The notes: a model not told the origin generated them from the sequence alone. Positions 1-10,012 are shown, counted from the first letter of the stretch. The stretch: 64,000 nt of DNA from Viscum album (GCA_963277665.1 OY728133.1:386893962-386957961); one strand, 5' to 3'. Numbers and translations are program-made.

Positions 1-420
1 CGCTTTGTCGTAGTCTTCATCTACGACATTCTGATCTACTCGGCTACTGAGGAGGAGCATGCCTACCATTTTCGGGTACTAATCGACACACTCCAAAAGC
101 ACCATCTTTATGGTAAGCTCTCGAAGTGCCAGTTCTGGATTAGAGAGGCTCACATTTAGGGACATTTCATCTCGGAGGCTGGAGTTGTAGTGGATCTAGT
201 GATGATTGAAGCAGTACTTGCTTGGGAGCCACCCAAGAGTGTGATGGAGGTACGGAGTTTCCCGGGTTTGGTTGGGTACTACCGGAAGTTCGTACCAGAC
301 TTATCCAGTGTTTCAACACCACTATAAACCTTGATGTAGAAGGGTATCCCATTCGTGTGGTCAGAGAAGTGCCATCAGAGCTTTAAGGAGCTAAGGTAGA
401 GGCTGACTAGTGCCCCCATA
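1..420 (+). pseudogene. pol: Element A RT (C-terminal part) and connection region
   Basis: Frame 1 from base 1 reads through the end of a Ty3/gypsy reverse transcriptase. The catalytic box reads FIYDILIYS at 16-42, where the family has FIDD: the first aspartate codon (22-24) is now TAC, which should abolish polymerase activity. The text then follows the family through LYGKLSKCQFW and a VRSF..LVGYYRKFV block. In-frame stops lie at 157, 325, 337 and 397. The protein would copy the element's RNA into DNA in cytoplasmic virus-like particles. The start is cut by the window edge. Confidence 0.93.
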
Positions 421-800
421 TTGAGACATTTAGAGGAAGGCGTAGGGTATGTAGTTTACTACGACACATCAGGGACCATACTCAGGTGTGTCCTGATGCA
501 AGAATGTGGAGTGATTGCTTATGGTTCTCGTCGGCTGAGATATCATGAGCAGAACTACGCTATCCATGACCTGGAGTTAGCAGCAGTGGTGTTCGCCTTG
601 AAGATGTGGCGACAATATCTTATGGGTGAACGTTTTATCATGTACTATGATCATAATATTCTCAGGGATATCTTCTCCTAGAAGGACCTGAACCCGAGAC
701 ATTGACGTTGGCTTGAGTTCCTCCTGGACTATGACTTCGAGATAGTCTATACTCTGCATAAGGGGAACATTGTTGCAGATGGACTTGGTAGGAGGTCTGG
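421..800 (+). pseudogene. pol: Element A RNase H domain
   Basis: The frame continues from the RT. YDTSGTILRCVLMQ matches the first RNase H block, DLELAAVVFALKMWRQYL the second (with its glutamate) and YDHNILRDIFS the third. All three acidic residues of these blocks are still visible. Stops at 679 (TAG, where relatives have CAG) and 703 (TGA, where relatives have CGA) fit C-to-T decay of methylated cytosine. The domain removes RNA from the RNA:DNA hybrid during reverse transcription. The longest stop-free stretch is 421-678. Confidence 0.93.
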
Positions 801-1039
801 TATACAGCTACTAATAGAGGTGATAGAGAAACTGGCTTCTTTATAGATATCCTTTTTGGATAGAGAGGGAGTAGCCTTCCTTCAGTCTCTTACAGTTACT
901 CCTCCAATTCTTCAGCGATTCAGGGAGGCGCGCCGTGGAGACGCTGACTGCAAGACACGACGTGCTCAGATATCCACAGGGTAAGAACCTGATGGATTTT
1001 ATAATGGTGGGGATCACATCATCCTCTTAGAGGATGTAC

Positions 1040-2345
1040 CTTTGTACAAGTATCACTTCATGAGGAAGTGTTGAGGGATTTCCACACTTCCCCTCTAGTG
1101 GTACATCAGGGAGTGGAAAAGATGTACTAGGACCTTTGACAATAGCACTGGTGTCCAGGTATGAAGAAGGCAGTAGCGGAGTTTGTCTCTTGATGCCTCA
1201 CTTTTCAGCAAGTAAAGGCAGAGAACCAGGTACCAGCAGGTTTGGTTCATCCTTTAGAGGTCCCAGAGTGGATGTGGGATGGGATATCCATGGACTTCAT
1301 GACGGGTATTCCATGTACATCTAGGGGACACGACTCGATTTGGGTGATCGTTGATTGACTCACTAAGTTAGATCACTTACTACTGATTAGATAGAAAGGC
1401 TCAGTAGACGGCATGGGATGCCTCTATGTACAAGAGATTGTGCGACTACATGGTGTACCTTCATCTATTGTCTCTGATCGTGACACATGCTTTATTTCCC
1501 AGCTATGAAAGGGGTTGTATGAAGCTTTCAGGATGAAGCTTCATCTGAGCACCGCCTACCACCCACAGATGGATGGATAGAATGAGAGGACCATTTAAAC
1601 CCTTGAGGAAATGGTGTGTGCTTTTGTCCTTGACTTCGGTCATAGCTGGGAGGATCACATACATTTGGCGGTGTTTTCCAACAACAACAGCTATCACTCC
1701 GCCATAAGGATGGCCCCTTTTGAGGAGTTTTACAGGAGACCTTGTAGATCACCCTTGTACTGGAAATACCCAGGGGAGTCAGCATTGGTGGCACTAGAGA
1801 TGGTTCGGGCTACCAAGAGAAGGTGTAGATCATCCAGGAGTGGATGAAGACTGTACAAAGCAGGCACAAGTCGTATGATGATAGGAGATGGAGGCCTCTG
1901 GAGTTCGAGGATGGCGACGATGTCTTTCTACGGGTCTCACCTCGATGATGTCTACAAAGATTTAGCCGAGATGGAAAGTTATATCCATCATTCATCGGAC
2001 CTTTATAGGTCCTCAATAGAGTAGGCCAGGTGGCTTACCGCCTAGCTTTTCTACCTCAGTTGCACCGGGTGCATGACGTCTTCCACAAATCTCAGTAGTG
2101 GAGATACGCGCATGACTCTTCCCACATCATCGACCATGAAGAGGTGGATGTTTACGATGGGGAGACTTTTACAGAGGTTCCAGTGGATATTGAGGATCTA
2201 CAAGAGCGAGTCCTATGTGGACAGTCGATACCTCTAGTGTGCGTTTGTTGGCCGCACAGGAACCTCTAGGAGAGCACATGAGAGTAGGAGGATCAGATGT
2301 GTGCTCAGTACCCCCATTGGTTCCCTTAGTTCTAGTTTTAGCTTA
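1040..2345 (+). pseudogene. pol: Element A integrase with C-terminal tail
   Basis: Spread over several frames. The H2C2 zinc-binding N terminus is near 1075-1210; its last cysteine is lost (CLTFQQ, Phe codon at 1203). The catalytic core follows: first Asp in SMDFMTGIP at 1293, second Asp in VSDRDT at 1476, Glu in NERTI at 1584. This leaves 35 residues between the second Asp and the Glu, as in DD35E integrases. Further on are SYHSAIRMAPFEEFY, a GKLYPSFIGP block and VHDVFHKSQ near 2070-2100, then a CWPHRNL block resembling the chromodomain-like tail. Many stops (for example 1578, 1596). It would insert the cDNA into chromosomes. Confidence 0.93.
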
Positions 2346-2366
2346 AGGGGGCGTAAATACCTAAAT

Positions 2367-2375
2367 TGGGGAGAA
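2367..2375 (+). other. Element A polypurine tract
   Basis: TGGGGAGAA lies immediately before the TG that opens the LTR and just after the end of pol. This is the expected place for the plus-strand DNA primer. A second purine run (aagggggcg at 2345-2353) lies 14 bp upstream and could be an additional tract. Confidence 0.7.
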
Positions 2376-2849
2376 TGTAAAGACCCATAAATCACGGGGA
2401 ATTTTTTTTAATACATGGGATTTTTAAGAGTCCACGAAAATTTATGGCGCTTTATTCCGAGGCCCAGTGTGCCTGGAATAAATTTCAGATGTTTTTGTTC
2501 GGGTACATTTAGTAAACATATGACCATGTTTTTTATAATATTTTAATAAGAATTGGGTCACTGGAACTTGTTCGATGACATGCGGAAGGTTTTCCGGTGG
2601 TCGGAACTAGTGAACGACACTGGTAGAATGAAAGAAGGGCGTCTGACAAACCAGATGGATGTGTGGACAGCGGCGGTGCAATCGCACCGCTGAAAGAGAA
2701 GTCGCGGTCCCGGGATGCGGTAGTGTAGAAACGGCCGGCTTAGGCCGCCGGGTCAACCGGGAAGGCACGACGCAAAAGTGCCATGCGGTGGAGAAAAATA
2801 AGCGTCGGCCCCTGGTCGCGGCGGTGCGGCAGCGGCTGGCGCATGGCCG

Positions 2850-2857
2850 ACTATAAA
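2850..2857 (+). promoter_or_regulatory. Possible TATA box in the element A LTR
   Basis: ACTATAAAG lies about 475 bp into the LTR, directly after the GC-rich island. Position and strand suit the element's own promoter at the U3/R border. No other strong TATA was seen on the + strand of the island. No transcript evidence. Confidence 0.4.
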
Positions 2858-3595
2858 GAAGACAGCCGGCCAGACCCGCCAGGTCATCAGAGGAGGTGTG
2901 GTGTAACCGGTGCCGCGTGGGACTCACCTGGACACTTGGACAGCCTAGAGGAGTGGGACCCACCACGGGTCCCGCGTGACGTGGACCAGCCCCCCCTGGC
3001 GCAAGTTTATCTCCCACCCGAACGGCATAGCCATTTGGGATTACTAGGTGGCGCGTAGCTTCTCCCCCGGACGTGGCTAGGGTGGACCCCATGGGCCACC
3101 GGGCTGCATCTGCGTGCCGGGTCGGATCCGTGGACTGAGTCATACCCCAATCAGGACCTATTTGACGCGATTTCACCTTTTAGACCATAACTTGGGCTAC
3201 AAGTGTCCGATTGATGAACCGTCTGTGGTGACAAAAATATTGGAGTGAGACGGTTCTTTTAAAAACCCCACTTGAGGTTTGGACATAGTTGGGGTACAGT
3301 CATGTTGGATTGAACCTAAATCCAACCGGGCACTCGGAATGGAAATGCCAATAACACTCAGATCGGGCATCTGAATGACGCACCGTCTTTCACATTGTGT
3401 TCCTTTCGACGAGATGGAACTTTGGGGTTCTTATACATGGGACTTCGTGACATTTGGAGTATTTAATTGTAGCTCATGGAGAGAACCCTCCCAGAGGCGA
3501 GCGAGCGGAGTACGGAGACCTAATAGCCGGCTGAGACCTGACGACTGCTTGACCGATTTGACTCGGAGTGATTCGACTAGACCAGTGGGGAGTGC

Positions 3596-3770
3596 CTAGT
3601 AGTTGGAGGCAGACCAATGGTGGTGGATAGCCTGGTAGTTGGTGCAAGACCCATAGTGGGGAGCGCCTCTGTGTGAGCATGACAGACCCACAATATTCAA
3701 CATGAGGAGTACCTCAACAGTCCAAAGTTGGTGGGAAGTGCCAGGTAGTTGGCGGCTGGCCCACTGAACT
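3596..3770 (+). repeat. Degenerate direct repeats in the element A LTR
   Basis: Three imperfect copies of a module of about 35 bp built on GTAGTTGG followed by a GGC..GACCCA-like block begin near 3596, 3631 and 3738. They lie downstream of the putative TATA, thus in the transcribed leader. Similar GTAGTTGGTGGGATACC text recurs at about 13255 and 47280 in other repeats of this window. Confidence 0.55.
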
Positions 3771-4502
3771 TGACAGAGGAGGAGTTCTCCAGCAGCTGGG
3801 GTTTCGACAATGTGAATAAAAATCCTGGTTGGGCTGAGTCAGTAACTTTTGTGTTTACCTCATGATTGAGATGGATTACTTGATAACTTAGGTGTATGTG
3901 TGGTCATATACCTATGTGAGGTTATCTATTGATTTCATACCTTGTGGTTTATCTTTGATGGATTTTTTGAGACCTTGAGGGTCTCCGGATCCCTACTGAG
4001 TATCGTTATACTCACCCCTGCACAGGTTATGCCTTCAACTCATTGTGTTGGTTGCAGACAACAGACAATGATGTTTTAGGATCAGTGAACCAAGACTGGA
4101 CTATACCAAGAGTTGGACCTCACGACGTGTCGGTACACGGAGGATACTAACAGACGTAGAGTGATGAGGAGGCCATCTATACCAACCCTTCAGGTACAAA
4201 TTCCTAGAGGAAGACCCCTTAGTTACTTTACTTTTCTTCTGTTGTAATTTTTTTTAGTTGTAATTGTACTTTCCTGTTGGGCTTCTATTTCCGGTGCCTT
4301 TTACTTTTCAGCACCCCTTTGTATAAAGTTTTGCTTAGTGTTTTACTTCCAACTCGTACTTTGTTGTGTGTGTTTATATTTTATAAATGCAATGCCTTCC
4401 CAGCTTATGGATTTACGCCTTTGGTGCTAGTCGCCATCCCCTGGCATATGGAAGGTGGGCCTGGGGTAGTCACGGCATGGGTCCCGAGGACGGGTTGTGA
4501 CA

Positions 4503-6674
4503 CAAATTCACATGGTGGATAGGTTACCATCATATATTCGGATTACTCCATAATCTCATACATATAATCTCATGAGACCAAAACATTACCAAATGCATTA
4601 GAGATCTATGTTGGAACACCAATAATAATATGTACATGCTTATGTCTTCCAAAAAGGAAATTATTCATATAGAGTAAACATAAAAATTAAAAATGGAGAG
4701 AAATGTGTTGAATAATCATTCCTCAAATCATAGTCAATAAATATTTCATAATGAAGACATTTGAGAAATGGTCATAAGGAAGTTTTTACCCCATAGGAAC
4801 AAGGACTAAGAAGGTATGTATATATGTGAGAAAAATATATTCAAAATTTCAATTTATTTTAGATAATTAATATGATGGGGAAAGTGAGTTATAGAGAGGA
4901 ATGTCTTAACCAAATGAAAAAGGGTCGTTCAGAGAGATCCATTTCCTTATGTTCAAGAATCGTATTGAACTTGCACTTAATGTTCTAAATAATAAAATAA
5001 AATAAAATAATTAATCAATATATCAATGTAAAAATATATTTTTGATTTATCATAATTTTTTTATGTTCATTTATAAACATTTCTGTAAGATATAATTTTG
5101 TTGTTCTCGGACCATTTGTTTCATGGTTCCACAGTCTGATAACTGGTGGATAATTATTGATGTTCTTGTAAAATGAGACTAAAACCACATAAGTGAAATG
5201 ATATGGTATTAATATAATTATATAAATTTAAATATTCAAAAATACGAATGTGTTTTGTAATATAGAGATGTTTATTTTAGTATAATTAATTTTCATTATA
5301 TAGTTAGTTCATGTAGGCGGTTTTACTGAGAGTCACAAACTAGATTCATAATATTTAATATTGTGGACATTTATTCATTATAGAGTATGAAAAATATACA
5401 ATATAAAAAATTAGTTCATTTCAAAACATTATAAGTAAATTTAATTCTATCATAAATGAATTAGTGGTTAATAGAAACTCATCTTTCATGATAATGGTCA
5501 ACTGACATAATGTGAACAATGATATCAATTTTTATGCTAAAATGAGTTGAAAAAGGGGTGTATGGTAGATATTTCATTATAAATATATCACTATACTATA
5601 TATATGATACTAGAGTTATTAATCCATGTATCATTAGGTATTTTAGGATATAGTAGATTAATAAATGAATTTCAAAGAGGTAAATTGAGAATATTACCTA
5701 TTAAATGTCACCTCATTGAAATAATCCAGATGGAAAATGAGATTGGTATTTTGGTGAGATGAGATAATCTAAAACATGGGGGATATGACTAGAAATGGTA
5801 TTTTTTTGAAATTGGGAAAGTGTCAAGCTTACATTTTTTATGGAGAAGGGGTGATAACGGGTGGTAGTTATAAGGGGAGGAGAGGGGTATTTTGTATAAT
5901 ATATTCATTAGTTTATAATTTTTTCTCAAGACTAAGAATATTATTGAATATTGTGAATATAGTCAGTAACTTGTTAAACTAGTTTTGAAATATTGTGTTT
6001 TAACATCATCAATGACTTAAAAATTCAAGTATTTATCATACAATGTTAAAAAATTTATTTTACGATATTTCACTATTTACCAACAAGTTACATATTATAG
6101 AAAGATACCAAATATTCACCCTGGTTTTTTTCAATATGTACATTGTAGAAATGAAATCCATTTTATTATAATTATTTTATAAATATTTGAAAGTTAATTT
6201 TTAATTAAATTATCTTTTATTTGAAAGATATCAATTAAAATATTATGATCAATTTTATGACCCATTTAAAAATTACTTAATGTATCTTAAAATTATATTA
6301 TCATTATATTATTATATAATAGTATTTTTAACCCATTTTATGAAAATAAACATTATTATAAATCATTATACTTGTAATAAAAATTAAAATAAATCATATA
6401 TGTTTTACACAAATATGGACAATTATTTTTTCATTTTTAACCATTTATTTACTTATATCATCAAATAAATATTCCATAATTTCATTTCATATGACACATA
6501 AATATTATTTTACACTTTAATTTATGGGGTACTATTCTAATAGTCAGGTTACTATTCATGACAGTCAGATTAGTATTCCAATTTTAATTTTATGATTCCA
6601 AAGGTTAGATTACTATTTCAACAGTTTGATGTGTAATATACATATGGGTTCCGAAATTAAATATTTCTATATTA
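4503..6674 (-). repeat. Element B 3' LTR (left copy)
   Basis: It aligns by eye along its length with about 10470-12466: shared landmarks are the aacatta..aaatgcatta block, a GAGATCC..CCTTAT block, the TATA region and the GTTACTATTC repeats near the right edge. The minus-strand start is TAATATAG at 6674, where the right copy has TGAGGTAC. A TATA-like TTATAACT lies on the minus strand at 5866-5873. The left end is probably lost where element A begins. Confidence 0.75.
6529..6625. repeat. 20-bp phased repeats in the element B left LTR
   Basis: Units opening GTACTATTC, GTTACTATTC and ATTAGTATTC start near 6529, 6548 and 6569, followed by more decayed units. This is the counterpart of the better preserved array at 12321-12420 in the other LTR. 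Confidence 0.65.
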
Positions 6675-6684
6675 TCTCTTTGAG
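6675..6684 (-). other. Element B polypurine tract
   Basis: On the minus strand the bases before the LTR start read CTCAAAGAGA, a purine-rich run at the interior/LTR border. A second purine run (AAAAGGAAGATA) lies about 20 bp further upstream. Confidence 0.5.
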
Positions 6685-7049
6685 AATTATTTATCTTCCT
6701 TTTAAGGGATGACTGAGAAGTCATTTGAAAAAGGAATGACGATGTTCATGTCTTTACAATCCCTATCTACATCCTTTTCCAGTATAAGAATATTATTTCC
6801 TTCTCAAATATCTTCATTAATAAGGGTTCTAAATTATTTCTAATTAGATCATTTTCCACTTTATTTTCTTTCCCAGGATGGTAATTGATTGGTCAGTCAT
6901 ATTACTTGAACATATTTAACCCTCATCACTAGGGAATATTAAAATCCTTCAATGTGAATATATATTTAAGGCTCTTGTCATCACTATTGGAAAATGGGTC
7001 TACACCCACTGTTCTGCACAAAATCGAGGGTATAGGGATAGTATAGGAT

Positions 7050-7300
7050 CCTATACCCACAGTCCTCAGAAAAATTGTGGGTATCGGTTATTTTTGAAGA
7101 CCTATACCCATGGTTCCCAAAACCGTGGATATAGGTTATTTTTTTGAAGACCTATACCCACAGTTTTGGTAAAACCATGGGTATAGTGATTTTTATGAAG
7201 ACCTATACCCACGGTTTTGAAAAACCAAAGGGAGAGAGTTTTTCTTACAAGACCTATACCCACGGTTTTCCAAAACAGTGGGTATACTCATTTACTGTTA
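7050..7300. repeat. CACTA left subterminal repeats, 50-51 bp period
   Basis: CCTATACC recurs at 7050, 7101, 7151, 7202 and 7253. Most units continue into CACGGTTTT, a short spacer and an inverted AAAACCGTGGGTATAGG-like half, so a unit is a near-palindrome. Subterminal repeats of CACTA elements are known transposase binding sites; here that role is inferred. Confidence 0.88.
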
Positions 7301-7525
7301 TTGTGGGGAAAAAACCACGAGAGAGAAATTATTTTGCGGGAACATGGTTTGAAATTAATGAAATTATATGGATAGAATATTTTAGTCAAACGATTTCTAT
7401 TGGATAATTGGTTTAGTTATCTCTCTCGCATAGGGAAGAATGGTGTTCCAAACCTGCTAATTTTCTTTTTTATATATTCGAGTATTATTAATGTAAGTAA
7501 ATAACCATTTGGAGATATAAATAAA

Positions 7526-7602
7526 ATTCGAGTAGCGTAGTTGGTAACCTGCGGTTGGCCTTTGTAGAAGGTCGCATGTTCGAAACCATATATCCCTTTT
7601 TT
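7526..7602 (+). other. tRNA-like (SINE-like) module 1 inside the CACTA
   Basis: TAGCGTAGTTGG at 7533-7544 fits the Pol III A box and TGTTCGAAACC at 7577-7587 is close to the B box, 44 bp apart as in tRNA genes. A run of six T (7597-7602) follows, like a Pol III terminator. The acceptor arms do not pair, so it is not a functional tRNA. It could be a SINE head or a tRNA-derived fragment. Confidence 0.5.
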
Positions 7603-7663
7603 AGATAAAATAATTTATATTAATATATTAAAATAAATGTATATATATATAATAATATTATGA

Positions 7664-7740
7664 TATGCCGAGTTAGTCAGGTGATACATCCGCCGGTGCT
7701 GCGTGAGGCGCGGGTTCAAATCCCCCCCGACGTGATTTTT
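7664..7740 (+). other. tRNA-like module 2 inside the CACTA
   Basis: TGCCGAGTTAGTCAGG resembles the D-arm/A box of Ser/Leu-type tRNAs. GGTTCAAATCC at 7713-7723 is a perfect B box within a mostly paired T arm (GCGGG/CCCCC), and a T run follows at 7736-7740. The acceptor arm is not convincing. It lies on the same strand as module 1, about 135 bp downstream. Not called as a tRNA gene. Confidence 0.5.
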
Positions 7741-7817
7741 GAATTTTTTTCTTACGTTTTGAAATTTGTGAATACAACATGTACAACGGGGTGCCACGTT
7801 GTGGCACGCAGTTCTGT

Positions 7818-7970
7818 TCTATGCCCACGGTTTAATAAAACCGTGGGTATACATTAACCCATCTATTGTGATGGCTTTCCAACCTACGGTTCCCAAAACC
7901 GTGGGTATAGCCTATACCCACGGTTTTGGGGGCTATACCCACGGTTTTGAACCATGGGTATAGCCTGTTT
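7818..7970. repeat. CACTA right subterminal repeats
   Basis: Several CCCACGGTTT and AAACCGTGGGTATA copies in both directions run up to the right terminal repeat, for example TATACCCACGGTTTTGGG. They mirror the left array and include inverted pairs separated by a few bases. Confidence 0.85.
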
Positions 7971-8429
7971 TTCCAGTAGTACATTCATATATATGTTACA
8001 CTCTCCCCATATAGATAAATCTAGAATATTTTCAATATTATGATCAGTATATCCAACTCTCGATCATACATTGGGTAGTTCCAGTCATGAAATATTAACA
8101 TCCTTGTGGGAATAGGATATCACACCATAATTATTCATTAATACATAGCCAAAACCCTTCTTCGAAGCATCACTATATACCATGAAAAGTACCCCACTTA
8201 AGGGTAGTGTCTGGACTATTGAATTGATAAGCCTCCCTTTAAATTCCTGGATTCTCACTTATCATTCATTAGCCCAAACAAACTTTACTCCCTTCCACTC
8301 CAATATGGTTATCATGTTTTACAATCATGATAATTTTGATTATAAATCACCAATAGCACCCAGCTAGTTCAAGGAAAAAATGGATCTCTATTGTAGATGT
8401 TGGTCTGGGACCCTCATTAATTCCCTATT

Positions 8430-9000
8430 TCATATTAGTGTCTACAAATATCTCTTTTTAGTGATAAAATGACCTAATAATGACACTTCTACAATCATGA
8501 AATTAAATTTACTATACTTTTATATAGATCATTCTTTTATAAAGTCTTTTTAATATTTTCCAAATCCTTTTTATGATCCACCTCTGTTTTAGAGTATATC
8601 AAAATATCATATATATGGACAGTAAAAAAATTATTTTGGTAAAATCTTAATAAACTATTCATTATAACCATTAATATTTTTTCAGAATTTATGAGTCAAA
8701 AAGGAATCAATGTGATATCAATGTGTTTATTACTTATTCAAAAGGAATTCATGGGAATATCTTCCTTCTTCTCCATTAAATGGTTGTATCTCGACTAAAG
8801 GCCCACCTTATAGAAATTGTATCCCCCCCATAGTTCATAAAACAATCCATCTATCAATGGATAGGGTAATTGTTCTTTTTTGTGATTTTTTTGAGTTACT
8901 TATAATCAAAGAAGAGGCGCATTGACCCATCACTCTTCTTGAGGAAGTGGATCGATTCACCCCATGGAGAAGCTCTCAAGTGTATAAAAAACTTTTCTAT
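8430..9000 (-). pseudogene. pol: Element B reverse transcriptase
   Basis: Read from 9000 downward, the frame gives HLRASPWGESI, FLKKSDGSMRLFFDY, a degraded FSKIDLRSGYHQ block and a degraded PFGL block. The catalytic box is HIYDILIYS at 8591-8617, followed by KTEVDHKKDLENI. As in element A, the first aspartate of FIDD is tyrosine (8609-8611). There are many stops (TAA/TGA). The domain makes cDNA from the element RNA. Family assignment is firm; activity is excluded. Confidence 0.9.
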
Positions 9001-9208
9001 TTTATTTTTAACTGATTATTATGTACTTAAAACTAATTAGTTTATATTATATAAGGAATCATTGATATCAAGAGAGGTCGAGCTATATGTTAAATTGATA
9101 ACTCAACCTCTTGATCAGAAGGAAGACCATACAATTTATTAGGGAAAACATCGGTTTCATCTCTCACAGTGGAAAAGTATTAAAGAATGATTTTGTTATT
9201 GGTCTCAA

Positions 9209-9415
9209 TCATTTGAACAAGATATTCTTACTCTTGAGGATATAATATTCACACATGGGATGAATATTCCAAAGGATATTCAGCCTCCCCTCACACCTAT
9301 ACAGAATCATAGGATTACTTGGGATACGTGGGGAGATCTCCCTCTCTAGAAAGATGATGTTGGATTTATAAAAGTTCAAATAATCCATACCCAATATATC
9401 ATCAAACTATATTAA
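9209..9415 (-). pseudogene. pol: Element B aspartic protease, C-terminal part
   Basis: A stop-free minus-strand stretch reads FDDILGMDYLNFYKSNIIFL near its start. This matches the FDVILGMDWL motif near the end of Ty3/gypsy proteases, followed by the usual ERE-like charged text. The upstream DSGA active-site motif was not found with confidence. The protease would cleave gag-pol. It lies just upstream of the RT, as expected. Confidence 0.8.
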
Positions 9416-9429
9416 AGGAAGCATGAAAA

Positions 9430-10012
9430 GATTTTACGGGTGGTTCAATACAAAAATATTGACTAGGGGAGATATATGCATGGGAGGAAATATTTTCTCT
9501 ATTTATTATTCTTATTGATCGATAAACCACCATGTTTTTATATGGTGTTTTAATTGTTATACTTAAAACAAAAGATATGAAATGTATATCCTATCTTATG
9601 AGTATCTAAGTTTCAATGTAGGATATCCATTTTAATATTCCTAAAATTTATTCTATTATAAAAATTTCATTAAATTTGTCATAGTGGTTCTTAAAGAGAT
9701 TGTGAATTTCCAAATAATATGCACTGGGAGTGTCAAACTCAGTGTGAAAAAATACCACATTGTCTTGAATCATGTTAAAATCGTTTTTATAAAAAATTCA
9801 CCCTTTTCATGGTTTTTTTCCCAATATACAGTTGTTCCGAAGCCATATCCTCTAGTATTATCCTGGATGGGAAATGATTTCAAGAGAACCACTGTCTCTG
9901 TAATTCAGAAAAATTCCATGATACTTTCCTATAATTTGAATTATCACTATGATTATCAATAATGTATTCTAATCACAATACCACAAAATAACTATAACTA
10001 TCCCTAATACCA
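9430..10012 (-). other. Element B 5' interior (gag region), degraded
   Basis: Position between the primer site and protease implies gag. No capsid block or zinc knuckle could be read with confidence on the minus strand. The + strand frame at 9684-9962 has no recognisable similarity and is probably chance. Confidence 0.35.

Larger units (their letters stand above)
1..4502 (+). mobile_element. Element A: 3' part of a Ty3/gypsy LTR retrotransposon
   Basis: The order RT, RNase H, integrase, polypurine tract, LTR on the + strand is the Ty3/gypsy order (RNase H before integrase, integrase last). The 5' LTR, gag, protease and most of RT lie outside the window. Base composition is far richer in G and C than the rest of the window, so this is probably the youngest retrotransposon here. 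The frame carries in-frame stops and shifts, so it is not coding. The right edge abuts the left LTR of element B, which seems to lose its left end there. Confidence 0.93.
2376..4502 (+). repeat. Element A 3' LTR, about 2.13 kb
   Basis: The LTR opens TGTAAAGACC right after the polypurine tract and ends GGTTGTGACA at 4493-4502. The two ends are imperfect inverted copies of each other, as expected. The middle (about 2650-3120) is a GC-rich, CpG-rich island unlike anything else in the window. The ORF-like stretches inside (for example 2607-3176 on the minus strand) are most simply chance frames in GC-rich DNA. The 5' partner LTR is outside the window, so the edges rest on end motifs only. Confidence 0.85.
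6982..7981. mobile_element. CACTA (EnSpm-like) non-autonomous transposon, 1,000 bp
   Basis: The left end CACTATTGGAAAA and the right end TTTTTCCAGTAGTA are terminal inverted repeats of the plant CACTTACTGGAAA type (CACTACTGGAAAA); the last base is A where G is expected. The element is flanked by the 3-bp direct repeat CAT (6979-6981 and 7982-7984), the usual CACTA target duplication. Subterminal repeats built on CCTATACCCACGGTTTT run in from both ends and can form hairpins. There is no transposase, so it would need one from an autonomous relative. The interior holds two tRNA-like modules. Confidence 0.93.
6855..8190 (-). pseudogene. pol: Element B RNase H domain, split by a CACTA insertion
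   Basis: The N-terminal half (about 7985-8185) reads SDASKKGFGYVLM, then a DRELDI block equal to DLELA, then IYLYGE. The C-terminal half (about 6855-6981) reads KSLKYIFTLKDF and later NYHPGKENK. The break falls inside the third acidic block and is filled by the CACTA element at 6982-7981. Counting one copy of the 3-bp target duplication, both halves are in the same frame, so the insertion hit an RNase H frame that still lined up. Several stops are present. Confidence 0.9.

Noticed and set aside
2607..3176. Longest open frame of the window (189 codons, minus strand).
   Set aside because: It lies inside the GC-rich part of the element A LTR, is antisense to the element, and reads as low-complexity Arg/Pro/His-rich text with no family likeness. 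High GC alone lowers stop frequency.
7526..7740. Functional tRNA genes.
   Set aside because: A and B boxes are good but acceptor arms do not pair and the cloverleaf fails, so only tRNA-like modules are reported.
7050..7960. CRISPR array or bacterial-type repeats (regular 50-bp spacing).
   Set aside because: Units are near-palindromes without unique spacers, and the stretch sits between CACTA terminal repeats with a 3-bp target duplication.
9684..9962. 92-codon + strand frame in element B as a gene.
   Set aside because: It is antisense to the element in the expected gag region, with no recognisable domain and normal chance length for the stretch.
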